Of a stretch of DNA of 64,000 nt, positions 11,381 through 25,300 are shown in pieces. Below the pieces are notes generated by a model. That model saw nothing but the letters and a program-made list of their open reading frames with translations, was not told the origin of the DNA and ran no database searches. This DNA is from Motacilla alba alba (lineage: Eukaryota; Chordata; Aves; Passeriformes; Motacillidae): assembly GCF_015832195.1 (NCBI RefSeq), contig NC_052027.1:5596649-5660648 (forward strand). The letters run 5' to 3'. The translations under genes were made by a program, and so were the position numbers. Numbering within the stretch: position 1 is the first letter of the stretch; each line of letters starts with the position of its first letter.

Positions 11381-14300
11381 TTCTGTGAAGCTTTAGGTGT
11401 GGGTGTGGAAGCTGGAATTGTGGAAGGTCCAGTGCAAAGGCTGGAAAGAGAAGTGGAACTTCATCAGAATAAGAGAACTGGAATGACCTGAAATCCTGGT
11501 GAGTAAGACCAATGGTAGCACACTTGCTTCATTGGACAGGCTGCTAGAAATGAAAAGACTAAAAATTCTTACTTCTTGTTTATTTTTTGCTTGCTGCTTT
11601 TTAGTTAAGCCAGTGGGAATTGTTCTGAGTAACAGTGAGCAGCCCCAGCCCTGCGCTGTCTCCTTGGCACTGCATCCTTGTCTCTGCTCTGGGGGCTCTC
11701 AGAGGATGCAGGTTTTGCTGCCCACTCAGTCATTTTGATATGTTTCCCCTCAGCTGGGATCTCAGTTTCAGCTCACAGAACTGAGAAACAACTCTTAAAG
11801 GTGGTATGTGAGCAAATTTTGTTGGTATTTAAATATGCATGTAATTTCTACAGGGCTTTGGAAAATTTTGCTGTAGCTTACAAATGTCATAACTTTAAAA
11901 TGCCAACCTGATTGTAATTATAATGCCCCTTTCTCATGTAAGCTGCAGAGGAAAATAATTCAATTTAATAAAATCACTCACTGTTTAAACAAATGGGAGA
12001 ATAATTAAATGTAATGGATACTGTGGCTTCTGTACCAGTCTGTGAAGTCTCTAACGAAATCTGCAACTCCATCGTGAAGCAATGACAGATTAAAAATGAA
12101 AAAGAAAAGAACAGTAGTCATTACTTTTGTGATCTTCAACAAAAATGTGCTCTGCTCCATCTGCTAGTTCTGCAGCTGTGGTTAACTAATAAACAGTATT
12201 CCCAGCCCTGCACTAACTGCATTTGATGTGGCTGGTGCACAAACAAAGATGTCTTGGCAGAATAAGGTGCTTTATGATTTGTTAAAGAAGAGCAGCCTTG
12301 TCAGTTTTAGATTCAGTGGAAGCAAAGGGGAAAGCTTTGCCTTTGACACATGGAAAAACAAACAAGCCAAAAAACATTTTGCTCACAATTTTCTGAAACT
12401 GTAAAACATAATACAGAGTAATAGTAAGAACGTGCTCGAGGCTATGGAGGACTAACATCAGCTTTAAGAGCACCCACGAGCTGTGGTTTTCATTTTCCTT
12501 TCCATTTCCAGTGACTCTGTCGGGTAAAACCAAAGACACCCCTGAAATGCTTCAGAAAATTTCCCAACTTACTCCAAAACCTTTGTCTTGGGTCTCTCAT
12601 TGCTCTGGGTGGAAGGCAGCTGGCACAGAGACTCCTGGGATCTGAAGGAAACAGAGCTGCCTTTGCCTCGTTCCCTCTTGCTCCATGCTCACAGCCTCGG
12701 TGGAGATCCCAGAATTGTGAAGGCTGTGTCCAGGAGCCTTGCTGAACTGCAGTCTAGACCCTGGGGAAGACACTGAGAGCAGAACTTCAAAAGGTAGGTT
12801 CTCTGCCACAGTGCTTCTCACAATGCCAAAATTCCTAAGGAAGTGATTCTTTTTCAGAGATTTTACCTCCTGCAGCCTTGACAGGAATCACAAGTAACAT
12901 ATTACTGTAAAGCAGAATCTCTTTTACACAGATCAGCTGTGTATTCTGTACTTTAATCGTAACTAGCAAAGTTTAAACCACCTGCATGTCTTGGTTCAGG
13001 GACACAGCACATAATGCAGGTGCAAGGTTTCTCCTGCTCTTGTTATGCACGGATTGAAATGGTTGGTTTCAAAAGTTAATTACTCTGTTGTTGTCACAGG
13101 GTTGTGCCTGAGCATCAGTGAGATTTTCTCCTCACTGGCAGATATTGTTTTGCCAAAGTGGCTGTGAGATGTGCTTGCAGCCACAGCGTTGGTTCAAGCC
13201 TGGCACAAGGCTTCGAAATTCTCTTTGAAATGAAAGGGAAAAGGCTTCTCACAAAAAACCTGCTCTGTCTGAAATTCTGCAGTGTTGGCAACAGGAAAAC
13301 AAGGAGATGCAATTCTGCTATCCCTTGCATTTGTTCTTCAACCCAGAGAGAGAGGATTTATGGAAGACTCGGTCTAAGTGGAGATTTTGGTTTTTCTTCT
13401 GAGGAAGAATGATTGTTGCCATCCTTAGAAACCAAAGTATTTATGCTGACCTAGCTACAAAAGGAGGCATGAATAAATATTTGTTAGTACCTGACAGAAG
13501 TGAACAAGGGACTTTTACTACTTTTTGTAGAAGAGGTGTGACTGAAACAGGGGACAGTGAGTGACCAGGGTGGAGCAGGACAAGGTTCTGGTGCTTGCTG
13601 TCATTGCTGCCAGTGGCAGCAGCAACCTGAGGGCATTTGTGCCCCTCCCCAGCCGTCTGGGGCAGGACTGCTTTGATAAAACTCTGCTGCTTTCCCTCCC
13701 TAATGCTTCATTTATCTCCAAGCCTTCAGCTGCTTGCACCTGATTTTTTTTGCCTTTATGAATAGCTTTATTCAGCTCAGTGAGCCAAGACAAGTTTAGG
13801 ACCCAGACTGCAGCTCCTGAGCTCTCTGTGGGTGCACAGAGCATGGAGAGCCCCACGAGCAGACCCTGCCTGAGGTGACAGGGCCTTACCAAATACAGAT
13901 GACATTGAAATTCTGAAATCAGGAGGCAGATGGGGAGAGCTGTGTCTACAGGAGAAAAAAAAAAAGGCAAGCTGAGACATGTTCATATTTATCAATATAT
14001 AAATAGCAAGATGTATATAGATATATGCAGCACAAGCCCACACAGTCACATCAGGCCTCAGTTAGTTTGTAAATTGTGAGTGAACCTCAGGAGGGCCCAG
14101 CTCCTTGGTGATGTACATCCAGCAAATTCACATCAGATGAACACACAGCCCAGAGCTTTTCTTGGGACACAACATGGAAAAGCAGAGAAAAGGAGATTGG
14201 TCTTTCTTCTCTTATGAGTTTCTCTCTTTTGACCTCTCAAATGTAAAATTATAGCTCCTCCAGTACACTAAAAACTATCCCACAGATGAGGCCACGTTTT

Positions 14301-14599
14301 TGGTCCATGTGGCTCCTCTGCAGCTGTCATCTGTGCCTCCCCAAAACCCATCTCAGAGGATCCAGCCTTGTGTTTGTAAACAACGCAATGATGAAGCTAA
14401 TCTGGAGGAATGCACAAATGAACTGTGTTCTGTTCAGCCAGGAGCTTGCTAATAACTTTCTAAAATTGTGTTCCAGCATTAATTGAAATCATAAATCCCA
14501 ATCACATTCAAAGCATAACTACTGTATGCCAGAGGCTCACTCCAGTTCTTAATCACACTCTTCTGGGGAATTTTCTTGCTGCTTCTTCCTTCCCTCAGG
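11381..14599. other. Gene-free unique sequence
   Basis: No gene was recognised. The longest open frame is 150 codons on the minus strand (13518-13970), with no domain. An A11 run lies at 13955-13965, and a TA-rich patch follows it at about 13.99-14.03 kb. A tRNA-like B-box word at about 13.19 kb was considered and rejected. Confidence 0.5.
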
Positions 14600-15130
14600 A
14601 GTGGCCATATTTATTATTGCAGTTCAAATACCTGGAGATATTTCAGTTGAAAAGCCATATAACATCTCTCTAAGCATGTCAATACGTGTTCAGCTTAATA
14701 TGAATGTCGGTGCCATTCCCACTGGAGAAAAGTAAAAAACGTCAGAGAAATATATTTAACTTGATTCTGCACAGAAGCCTGCAGATATCTTGTATCTAAA
14801 GAATATTTAAATTCTGTTTTGTTAAGACAGGATATTTACATTATGCAGTGGAGCAGCCAGGAGGTTATAGTCTCCACTAGACAATTTGCCAGACAAGAAA
14901 GATGGCTTAGTTGCAATGTTGACAGCTTTATTCTTGTGGTTTTGGCAGAAAAATAGGCAAAAAGATTGCAGAGGCGGCAGGGTGGAATACAACATGTAAG
15001 TTCAGAAAAATATTAACTGGTTGTAAAATGAGTGGGTGGATGCACTAAAGGTGGTGGCATTTCAGTTATATAACAACTTATTGCAACGTTTTTATGGCCA
15101 AATTATGCTCTTTTTCTGTGCTGTAATTTT
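14600..15130. other. Candidate conserved noncoding element (unproven)
   Basis: Around 530 bp of high-complexity AT-rich sequence without recognisable repeats and nearly without open frames on any strand. It contains ATATTTAA, TTATGCAG and TTGCAACG type words common in regulatory DNA. It is flagged because low open-frame density together with no repeat content often marks conserved noncoding DNA. This is inference only. Confidence 0.22.
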
Positions 15131-18100
15131 GCATCTGCTGCCCAGCTCCAGTGGAGAGGGACAAAAATGTTTATTTGGAAGAAGAAAAGGGCAGTAGCCA
15201 TTCATCATATTCCCCTGACTCATCCCACTGGTCTCAGTGAAGATCCCCCTGAGAATTGTATTCCATTTCTAATATATTATGCACTGTGATTTTGCAGATC
15301 TGCTTTTATTTCCTAAAGCAGCCACTTGAATAAAGCCCCTGCCAACATCCCTGAGCTGAATGTGGGTTTAGGAGCTATAATGTGACGCTGAATGCTGGGC
15401 ACAGCAGGGAATGGCCGTGCCAGTGTGGTCTCCACAGGGGTTAATATCATCATCTTTGTGGCTGAGGAGGACCAGGCAGCCTGATGCAGCTCCACAGCCA
15501 CGTTCTTGGGCCATCCCATTCTCCTGAGCATGACAGAGCCAATTCCTCCACAGCCAGAGCAAATTCAAAGGTGTGCATAGTGGTGGTTGTACTGAAGGGT
15601 TTATTCTCTCATCCTACATACAGCTCTAACCAAAATTTTCTTTGCAATCCATTGTGCACATCATGAGGGACCTCTCTGACACCATGGTCTCTATTCTAAA
15701 GAGCTGAATAAAAGGAAAGAAGTGTGATTGCTCCTACTTCAGAACTGGGAGCTGATACACATTTTCCTTTTCTACTCATTTTCAAAGTGTGGAGGCTTTT
15801 AGTGCAGGACCCTTGGAGCAGCAGTAAAACTTTACAGGGAAGATTGTTTTGTCTGTTCTTCAGCTGGGGCCCCCAGAGGTAAATTTGATACACTGAATAA
15901 ACAGGATCTTGGAACACTCCATAGCCCAGTCTGTTGCACTGTGCAATATCCAGAAGGATAATCTCCACAACATTGGAATGAGTCTGAGTTGTTGCTCCAA
16001 GCCCTGGATTTCAAGAGCCACCAGTACCAGCTCAGTCCCCTGCACCTCTCTTGGTCCCCTGGAACCTAATCTTTAGCTACTCAGTGCATCCAGTCTGATT
16101 ATCTCAAGAGCTGCCCTGTTTTCCTGGGATAAATTGAATAGGAAAGGCTTTCCAAACAAGAGAAAATACATACATGATTTGGAGTGGGATGATGAAAACC
16201 CCTGAAAACCCCTAGGTGGTGTGATAATTCAGAGTTTTGTAACTTAATGTTAAAAATTCCCTTAAAATTGGGTCATAGAGGTGGTAAGTGTGGCAATGCT
16301 GAAGATCTTAGACAAGAGCAGGGATTTAGTCACCAGGCTGCACACATTCCTAAACCCAAAAGGTGACAGCCTGGACAATGTCCTCAAAGACACTGTGTTT
16401 TTTCTGTCCCAAGGATTCAAAGATTGTGTGGGAATTTACTACAGCAGGCATAGGTAAGAAATAATGCAAGAGCCAAGGTTCAGTGACCAACACAGGAGAA
16501 AACAATATAACCACCATGGGAAAAAGTGAATGAAATATAAACTAGGAGACCAGGGAGAATTTATACTAAAAACTGAAGACTGATAAAGAAAGAAACTAAA
16601 TTAGAAGCTTGAAAATTGTCAGCAGAGGAAGAGAAAATACCAAAACCAATTCCTACAACTAGAGAGAAGGGTCTGTCTGCTTTGATGTGCTCCCTATAGC
16701 TCAGTTCCCAGGAGGGTGGGAGGCTGGTGAGGAGACAGCTGATGGGGGGTAGCTGTCTAGAAAATAGGTTTGTTTGCCCCTGTGGAAAACATGGAGCTTT
16801 GTCTCCAAACCCAAAACATTTTTGTAATTAAAAGAGAAAAAATATTTCCAATGTACTTTCAGTGGAAGGAATCTGGCAGGTTTGAGATAAAATTTTGTTA
16901 AGAAAAGTCCTACAAAAATCTTTTCTAAAATATTGACACAGATCCTCTGGGAGCTGAGCTACTGGCAGAGCGAATATGAGAAGGGAGCACAGCTTTCAAG
17001 GAGAAAGAGCACCAAAGGTCATTTTCCTGGTGCCAATCTCCCTGATATCATTCCAGCCAACCACCTGAACCAGGCTTTTCTTGATTACCACTAGAATTTT
17101 ATAGTCTGGAGCAAACTTATTTACTGAGCTCTTCTCTGTGTTTTCTACACCAGTGTTTTCTGGTTTGGACATATTTCCATTGCATGAACATTTTATTTCC
17201 CATTTTTACCAGTATGCTGTGTGCAGTTTGGCTTAGAGAAACTTATTTTTTCAATAAAACATCTATAGAATGTCATTACCAGGCATTTAATGGAGCATTT
17301 TTACAGTGATGGAGTTTTGTCAGAAAAGCAGAAATTGATTTTGTCTGTGTGTAAACCTGATGGGTGTGAACACTTCTGCCCTGTCACAAAATAAAAAGAG
17401 CATTTGAGCTTCTCTGTGAGGTAAACTACTCACAACAATGGATATTTTAGCAGCTACATGGGCTTGAATGCCTCCATAAAAACCTCAGAAAACTTTCAGG
17501 GAATATTAGAGATTTCTGCCCCTCCATTCATCCTCATGCAGCTCGAGTGCTTGCTGTGCAGCTGGAATAATTTTTTAGCAGTGTTCAAAACCAATTCCCA
17601 CGGGACCATTTTCCCCTCAGTTATTCTGTGGGTGTCCAAAACAAAAGAGGAAAAAAAATATTCTATAACCAGTGAAGGAAGCTGTGACAGTACCTTTTTT
17701 CAGGGGTTATCACTTTTATTCCTGTACCTTACAAAGATTTCTTCCTCTAAATGAGGTTAACAGGATCTTTCATGATTTTACAGCCATTCTGAAGTTGTAA
17801 TTTCTGGGATTCTGAGATTATGAGATGCTCAAGGAACAGAGTAAATCCAACCAAGAAAATCTCTAGAAGCCCCATGTAAGTCAGAAGCCTAGGCCTGCTC
17901 CCCATTCATGAAATATTTTGGTATTTAGTCTCCATATTGTAAAAATATGTGAAAAAAGCAAATAAATTACATTATGGTGTATCTTGAGAATTTTCTATGT
18001 ACAGCAACACAACGTGTCAGTGGAAATTGTGTCTTTGTGGCTTTTCTGTGCAGATGTTCAGTACCTTTCTCATGTCTGCAATGGTTTTAAAGCCCAGACT

Positions 18101-18600
18101 TGGTTTAAAAATCTTCCAACTCAACTTTGTGCAGAGATTTGTGTGTTTTACATGGACCCCACCCACTGAAAGTGCTCTGCTAAGGATGTCTCTGGGTTTA
18201 CCCCTCCCCTGGTTTTGTCTTTTTTTCTATCAGTCATACCTGACATGGCTAAAACCAGGATTATCATGAAAAGAAGGCACCAGGTAAAGAGTATTTTAAG
18301 CAAAGTGGAAAGCAATGCCGGAGAGCAAAAAAAGGGATAAAAACCTTTTCAGTGGAATTCTTTCTGGGATTGTTCGCTTGGAATCCCAGGGCACTGTTGC
18401 CATGTTTGCTGCATTTTTCAGGTGTTTGCACTGTGAGCTCTTCAGCACTGGGAGGGTGGAGAGCTTTGGTTTCTGGGCTCTTTGTGATCCCAGCTCACGG
18501 CTCAGGGGGCACATTTTTGCTCCAGTGACCTCTAAGCTGCCTTTAGTTTATTGATTGGCTAATAGGGAAAATTGATTTTTAACTAACTCACCAGTTTTCA
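15131..18600. other. Gene-free unique sequence
   Basis: No gene or transposon was recognised. A perfect 10-bp direct duplication (GAAAACCCCT twice, 16194-16213) is seen. Open frames reach 98 codons (17458-17754) without domain signals. The part at 16.2-17.0 kb is rich in purines on the plus strand. Confidence 0.5.
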
Positions 18601-21600
18601 GACCTGAACACAGTTGTCACTTCCAGTAAGGGTGCTTTACTCCATCATATAAGTTGTCTCAGTCATCAATTCATTCTGGAAGCTGCAAGAGGCAGGGATG
18701 TGCCAAGAGGTTTGGCAAGGAGCCCAGACACAGAAGACATAGCCCAGAAGAGTCCACGGATAAAATGTGTTTAATATTATGTTATGCCTGTCATACATGC
18801 TCTGGCATTGGCAGAAAACAGCTGGCTGTGCCTAAGGGGCAGTGGGCTGAAAATCAGGAAATTCAGGGACAGATAGCAGGGGATACCAGAGGAAGGATAC
18901 TGGGAAGATGTTTCTGAAGTGTCTCACTTGCAGGTCAGACAGTCTTGCCCTGAGACCTTCAAAGCTGAAGTAAAGAGGCAGCTGGAGATGTAATAAACAG
19001 AAATATTGGTCTGAGCTGGACCTATTGCAATTTTAATATCAACAATGTGAACTGGAAGGTTTCACAGGTAGAACTGTTGCATCATATTTCATAAATATCC
19101 TGCAAGATCCAAGTTCAAGGGTTCCAAGTCTCAGTTCCCTGCTTGTTCTCATCTTACCTGGACCCTTGAGAACTGCCAGCCAGGCTGAAGAACAGGGTGA
19201 CTGAGGTAGAAAACACTGTTTAGTTTTTTATTGTTGTTTTGTTTTCTGTGAAAAAAAAACCCAAAAGAAAGTTATTTTGGCTTCATCTGAAATAACCAGT
19301 TTGCCCAAAGCAGTGTATTTTTATCTTCAGGCTGTTTAATCAAAACAAATCATTAAATTTTACAGGAGAAAAAAAAAAATGTAATCTTAAAATAGAAAAT
19401 GAAGGAGCATCAGCTGGAAATGACAAAATGAAACATGAGAAAAGCAAAGTGAAATGCATTCCATTTTTAAGAAAAACACTAGAACTAAAGATTGCAAAAT
19501 TTTCAGAAACATCTTTTTTCTTTGTTTAATTGAAAATATTTCTCTGTGTCAAACCAAACTGGTGAGTAGCTCTGTTCTCTCCTTTCAAACTCATTTTAAA
19601 AGAAATTTTCATTTTCTAAGTGAATTTAATATATGCAATTCTTCTTTATCTGCTTCTAGGTTCAGTGTATAAACATTAATGTCTTTTAATTAACATGAAG
19701 ACATTAATAGCTTCAATGATTTGATTGAAGAGACTTGATTGTTGAGGATAATGGCAAACTTTGCTGGGAAGGATGTTGCTATTCTGGTAAGTTCAGTCTG
19801 TGGAGCAGCACCTGTGCAAATCAACCATTTGGCCTCACAAATATCCTAATTTGCAGGACCCCATCTCATATCTGGGTGTTAAAATGTGGAGATCTATGGG
19901 TGATCTGGAACATATAATACTATCACTAGGTGCTAGTATGGAAATCATAGGTTAAATTCTGCAAAAAGCTCCTTGAAATGAGCAGTAAAATGTGTTTGGA
20001 TGTACCAGGAACCAAAACAAATGCTGATTTGGGATACCCATTTAATGTAAGTTTAACTTAAAAAATGCACAAAGTCCATAATCAGAAAGAGCCCTAGGCC
20101 CTCCATCTTGGTTCAGACACTTTTGTTCCAAGCACAGACATTTCCTGACAAACATTTCTGGACAGATTTTTTCCTCAGTACATCTGAGCCACCTCTCCTC
20201 TCGTGACAAACAAGACTGTGAGCTGATAAAAGCCACTCTGATGCACTTGGCAACCTGGTGGCACAGATGAAAAGCAGCAGATGAAAACATCTGAATTTAA
20301 TGAAAATCCTCCAGCAGGATCACTGGGTGTCATGCAAAGATGCTGCTGGGAAAGATGGAATGTTGGAGCCTCAGTTCAGGCTGGCAAAGTCAGAGGGTTA
20401 CAGAGATCATGGTCTAGAGAAGGGATCGTGACCCCTCTTCATTTATGCATTGGCACATGCTGAAATTTTCATTCTTGTGTGGCTTTTCCTCCTCTTTCTT
20501 GGTCTGTCAGCTTCACAGAATTGGAATTTAAACATCATGTTGAGCTCACAGCTAGACTGCTGTGCTTCAAGAGACGGAAAGTAAAGAAAGTAACAAAGCT
20601 CTGAAGTACTCTCCTGGCTTTGGACAACTTCTTAGCCTGTAATTTGTGGACACAGGGGCCTGCAAAAGAGGAAAAAATCATATAGCAAATATCTACAGGT
20701 AGGATGTGGTTCTATATTTACTTATAGCTGTTCTCAAATATACATGCTGGTCTCCATTATATAAAGTGTGTGGCTCAGTGTAGCTGGCAGCATGGCAAAT
20801 TTTGAAGGATACTTTTCCTTGAAAGCTGTAGATTTTGATTATATATCAGAAATTTTGCTGTTGTTATACACTCTGCAGTATTCTCTGGGGGCTGAGTGGG
20901 ACTGCAAGTGTGTTACAAGAACATTAAAAAAGTAATGTCTTACAATTGTATCACACAAAGGAAAACTCCCACTCATTTGTTGATAATTTTGAGAATATGT
21001 TACCTCTGAAATTGGACATAAATGCACCTGCAGTCTGCCCACACTGAGTGCTCCCTTACTCTGCAGGAATCTCACTCATTTCTCTGGGGCTACTGGAGAA
21101 TGATAACACTGATCCCTGGGTGAAGAAAAGAGCCTGATTTTACTCTGAAATACAGACATTGGCCTCGTCTCTCCTAGATGATGCTGTAGACAGATGTGAG
21201 TTGACTAAAGGGAAGCAAACATCCAGCCCAAGATGTTCCTTTTAATTTCTCATCTGCATTTCTTTCTTACTTTTCTCTGATGTTTAAGGGTGTTTTATGC
21301 TCTTTGTGTGAAGTGTTGCCCTCTGTCAGAAGCAATCAGACATGTCATAGACTGTGTGCAACTTAGCTTAGTTCCAAAAGGCATCAAAAACCTGCTTTTT
21401 AAAAGATATGGTGTTTACTTGGTGGTTTAGTTTATTCTCAATAATTCATTACCTACTAATGTCTTTGTTTTTTTTTCATCTTGCTTATTATCAGTGGAGG
21501 GAGTTGGATGTTGCCTGAAGGCAATGGTTACTGTGAGGATGTGGAATAAAGACCCCATAATGGTTTAACCATTAAGGCCTGGAGTTTCAGATTTGGGTGT

Positions 21601-22205
21601 TTGCAACATTATTCTTCTCTTTTCAGTGAAGAATATCTCTATTAAATCCATCTAAGTAGGCAAATGAGGAACTAACCAATTTTTTTTCTTAGACAAATAG
21701 TCTTTATTTTGATGTTTATTAGAGTTTTGTGTTGAATTTCAATCTGCAGCTTCATTTAAAGGTGCTATGAACTCTCTGAAGCATTACCAGTGTGCTTTCT
21801 GTCAGAGGATCACCACTGTTTATTTTATCATGTTGAGGAAAGACAGTTTGAAGTTGCATTTTACATGAGACCATTGAACAATTTTAGTCAGGATCACTGA
21901 TTACTGGGTGGCCTGCTCTTCTGAACTCTTGCTAGTACTGACTTGAAGTTTATATAGTCCTAGGCTGTGGGTCATTATGCAAATGTCAGAGATTTATAAA
22001 TATTCACCTAACCATGTCTGTATTACACCAACCCAGCCCACATTCCTAGTGAGAGCCCTGCCTTTCTCCATGGGCCAGGCCTGGCCATAGTTCATAAGAG
22101 AAACACTGTTAAATAATTTCAATTATTTTCATCTCACCAAGTTGATAGATTACATATTGCAGTGTTGACTGTGCAGCATAGCTGAGCTACCAGCAGGTGC
22201 TGTCC
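18601..22205. other. Gene-free unique sequence
   Basis: No gene or transposon was recognised. Short A runs lie at 19251-19259 (A9) and 19369-19379 (A11). The AT content is high between 19.2 and 19.75 kb and between 21.2 and 22.2 kb. The longest open frame is 90 codons or fewer. Confidence 0.5.
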
Positions 22206-22303
22206 TCATATTCATATTGCATATATGAATACATATCTATCAAATATATATACACATATACATATTTTTATTATATGTATATATTTTTATATATACATAC
22301 ACG
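22206..22303. repeat. TA/TATG-rich imperfect microsatellite
   Basis: About 100 bp of alternating TA, CATA and TATATG words, including uninterrupted TATATATA stretches. It is seen directly. The tyrosine-rich open frame that crosses it (22197-22460) is a by-product of this low-complexity sequence, not a gene. Confidence 0.7.
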
Positions 22304-25300
22304 TCTATTTTTATTTTATGTTCTATTGATATGTGCTGTGTTTCTCATATTTTGCTCATTCCTTTTGTTAATTATATGGCTGTTGCATTATAGTGAACTT
22401 GTGTTTTGGTATCTTTTACAAGAACACATTTTCTTGTGCAGTTGTTTCTCTAAAGGTTAGAACTCCTAAATCTTATTTTTCACATCCAGTGTTCTGAATT
22501 CAGATGTACAAAGAAATACATCCCTGCTGGAGAAACACTTTAGCCATGATTTTCAGTTTTCACCTTTCTATTGTTTGTCTGTTCTCATTGACACTCAGAG
22601 GCATGGCTGGAATATCTGGCATAAACAGAACAGCAGCCCCCCTGAAGTCTTTCTCTTTGTTCTCTCTCTCTACCTTCAGCATTCTGATCGAGCCAGTTTG
22701 TGCATCCTGAAGGCAGAAATCCCTTATGGAAACGTTTCACTTCAGCTCATTCATAATAGGTATTGATGGAAGCTCTGGCTGCCTCTCCCAGGGTTCCAAG
22801 AGCCCCTGCCATTGCCCAGAGCATCGGCACCAGCTCCCCTCTCCTCCACATCTGGGGCGTGCTGGGGTTCTGCAGGAGTGGAGCTATGCCTGGGCTGCCT
22901 CTGCACTGAGACCTCGCAGGTGCCCAGGGCAGCCCTGGCAATCCATTAGGCAGCTGCCTGCTTTATCACTTCAGAAACATTTCAGGAGGGTTTAATACCC
23001 TGAAATTAAACCTCTCTTGCTGCTTGCTGCAGTCTCATTCTCCAAGAAACTCAGCCTCAGTGGAAAATCCAAATAAATGCATGTTGCAAGCTCCCCGGAG
23101 CAATCCAAGTAAACGCAAGTTGCAGGAATCTCCTTTCCCTGGAGCAGGCAGTCTCGGTCTCTGTGTAGCTCTGGAGAGCTTTGTAGGCTCAGTTTTACTG
23201 AGCTACATCAGCACTTCATCCCCTTTGTGTTTCTGTTGTTCCAGTCTGGCGTTCAAGTACTTCCTCCAGCAGATTAATTACACAGGAAATATCAAAGAGA
23301 TTCCTCTAAATCCAGAGAACATGGTTTAACCTAAAGTGAATACATCACATTCCTGCTGTACATTTCTTTCTGTATACAAATGTGCTTCCTACTCAGAAGG
23401 ATTTTAATAGGTATAGTTGTGTTTATCATGTCAGTGCAAAGTTTTGATTTGGAAAAGTATGTTTAGACCTTCAAGTCCAAGTTTTTTGTTGAGATAAACA
23501 CAAGATGTAATAACCTCAAAGAAACTTACACAAGAACTTCACTGGACTCCTCTCTGGAGAATAAGGGGTGCCAGTAAGTGGTTTCAGTCTGATTCAGTGA
23601 AAGGTCATCCTTGTTCTTTTCTGACAAACAGAAATTTAAACTCAATACAGAAAATTATCTCCACTGCTCACACTAAAAAACCCTCGTGTCTGAAGATGTC
23701 TTCAAATCTGAATAAAAGCACAATCCATCAAAGACTGCAGCTGCAAACTGAAACAAACAGCTGCTAGAACTGAAGGACTGTTCCCATCACCTTGTCTGCA
23801 AAACCTGGTTCTCTCCTTTATTCATAAGCCATGTGGGGACCTCAAAAACAGCTCCCATGATTGCCCCAAAGAGAATCTGTCTGTTTGAAGGCTGGCACAT
23901 TTTGGCTATCTGTAAACTGTGGCAGTGAACCCACAGACCCACTCAAACCTCTTCGTCTTCCCATCCCTCTCCAAACCATGGCCCCAGTTCTGGGTATTGA
24001 CTTTGGTTTGATTCCACACAGACTTAAAGAGAAGCCAGAGCAGCTCAGACAACACCATCAGGATTGCAAAAGCACCATCATTAAGCAAATCCCAGTTTTG
24101 CAAAGTCTGCTTATCCCCTTGCTGGGTCCTTGTTTTCCCCTGGAGTGTGTCTGGAGCTCACAAGATCCCAGTCCTCATGCCAAATGCTTTCTGCCTCCTG
24201 TAGCACCTCCTGTAATATTTATTCTTGTGCCACAGGAATGCAGCTGCTCGTGAATAAAACAGCTGCATTGTGGGTGCAGGGGGAGGTTGCTCTGATACCA
24301 CATCTGCAGTGCGGAAGTTCAAGTGAGATAACCAGAGGTCTTCCTGATTTACCATGCTGCACGTAAGGGCAAAACCTGAAAGAACTAGGGGTTTGTTTCT
24401 GGCATGGGAAAGCCACAGTCTTAAAATAATAAAAATTAGTCTTGCCAAACAACCTCTAGATGGCTCTTGAGGCTTGCTTTGTCAATTAGCAAGTACCTGA
24501 AACAAGTCTGCATCAGCCTAGAAAAAGATTTTCTTATTAATTTATTACTTCTTCTTCTTGCAAAAGATGAAACTACTGAGTTTTTTGAACACAGTGGGAA
24601 AGCCTGCTTTGGTTTTATAAAAAGCAGTGTGGCCACCTCAGCTGAAGAGAGGAAAAATTCTTGTTTTTCTACCCAGAGAATCCTGATTGTGGATTCCATC
24701 TGGGCATATTCTGCTGTAGTTGCTTCATATTTATTCCCTCAGGTGTGCAAATCACCACTCCCGATTGAACCACCTCAGGTAAAAAAGGGAGCAGCCACCC
24801 ATTTCCCTAAGCAGAACTGCTTGGAAGCATCCAATTTACCTGGTTTTCAGAAATTCCTTTTAGGGGGGTACCTCCCTTTTTCATATTTCAGAGGGCATCT
24901 GGTGTTTGTTGATGATTCACAAAGGAGTGGGGAAGAAGGGTGAGGAGGGAAGGAGGAAAAACCTGTTCATAGTTTTGAGGGAAAACATCAATCCATGCTT
25001 CATCTGAAACAAATCCCGGGAGTTACTTGCTGCTCAAAGTATTACTGAGCAGGTCAAACTGATACTTGTGATATCTGTAACCCAAAGGGCCACAAAGCAA
25101 ACTGGGGGGTAAAATCTGTCAGGAACTTGGATCTGTCAGGCAGAAAAAATATTTGTACCAAAAAGTTCAATGCACAACTGAGAGCCCACATGCCTCCTAT
25201 AGAGTTTGCTCCAGCACAGGGATTAGTTATTTCTATAAGCCAGATGTGATGAGAGTTAGATACTTAACTTCAGTACTAACTGCTTGAAATTAATTTCTCT

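Noticed and set aside
13185..13205. GGTTCAAGCC, similar to a tRNA B box
   Set aside because: No A box at the right distance, no cloverleaf pairing and no terminator run directly after it.
22197..22460. 87-codon tyrosine-rich open frame
   Set aside because: By-product of the TA-rich microsatellite.
24467..24943. 158-codon plus-strand open frame, close to a 130-codon frame at 23861-24253
   Set aside because: No family resemblance. The leucine run comes from simple CTTCTT sequence. No trustworthy splice sites join the two frames.
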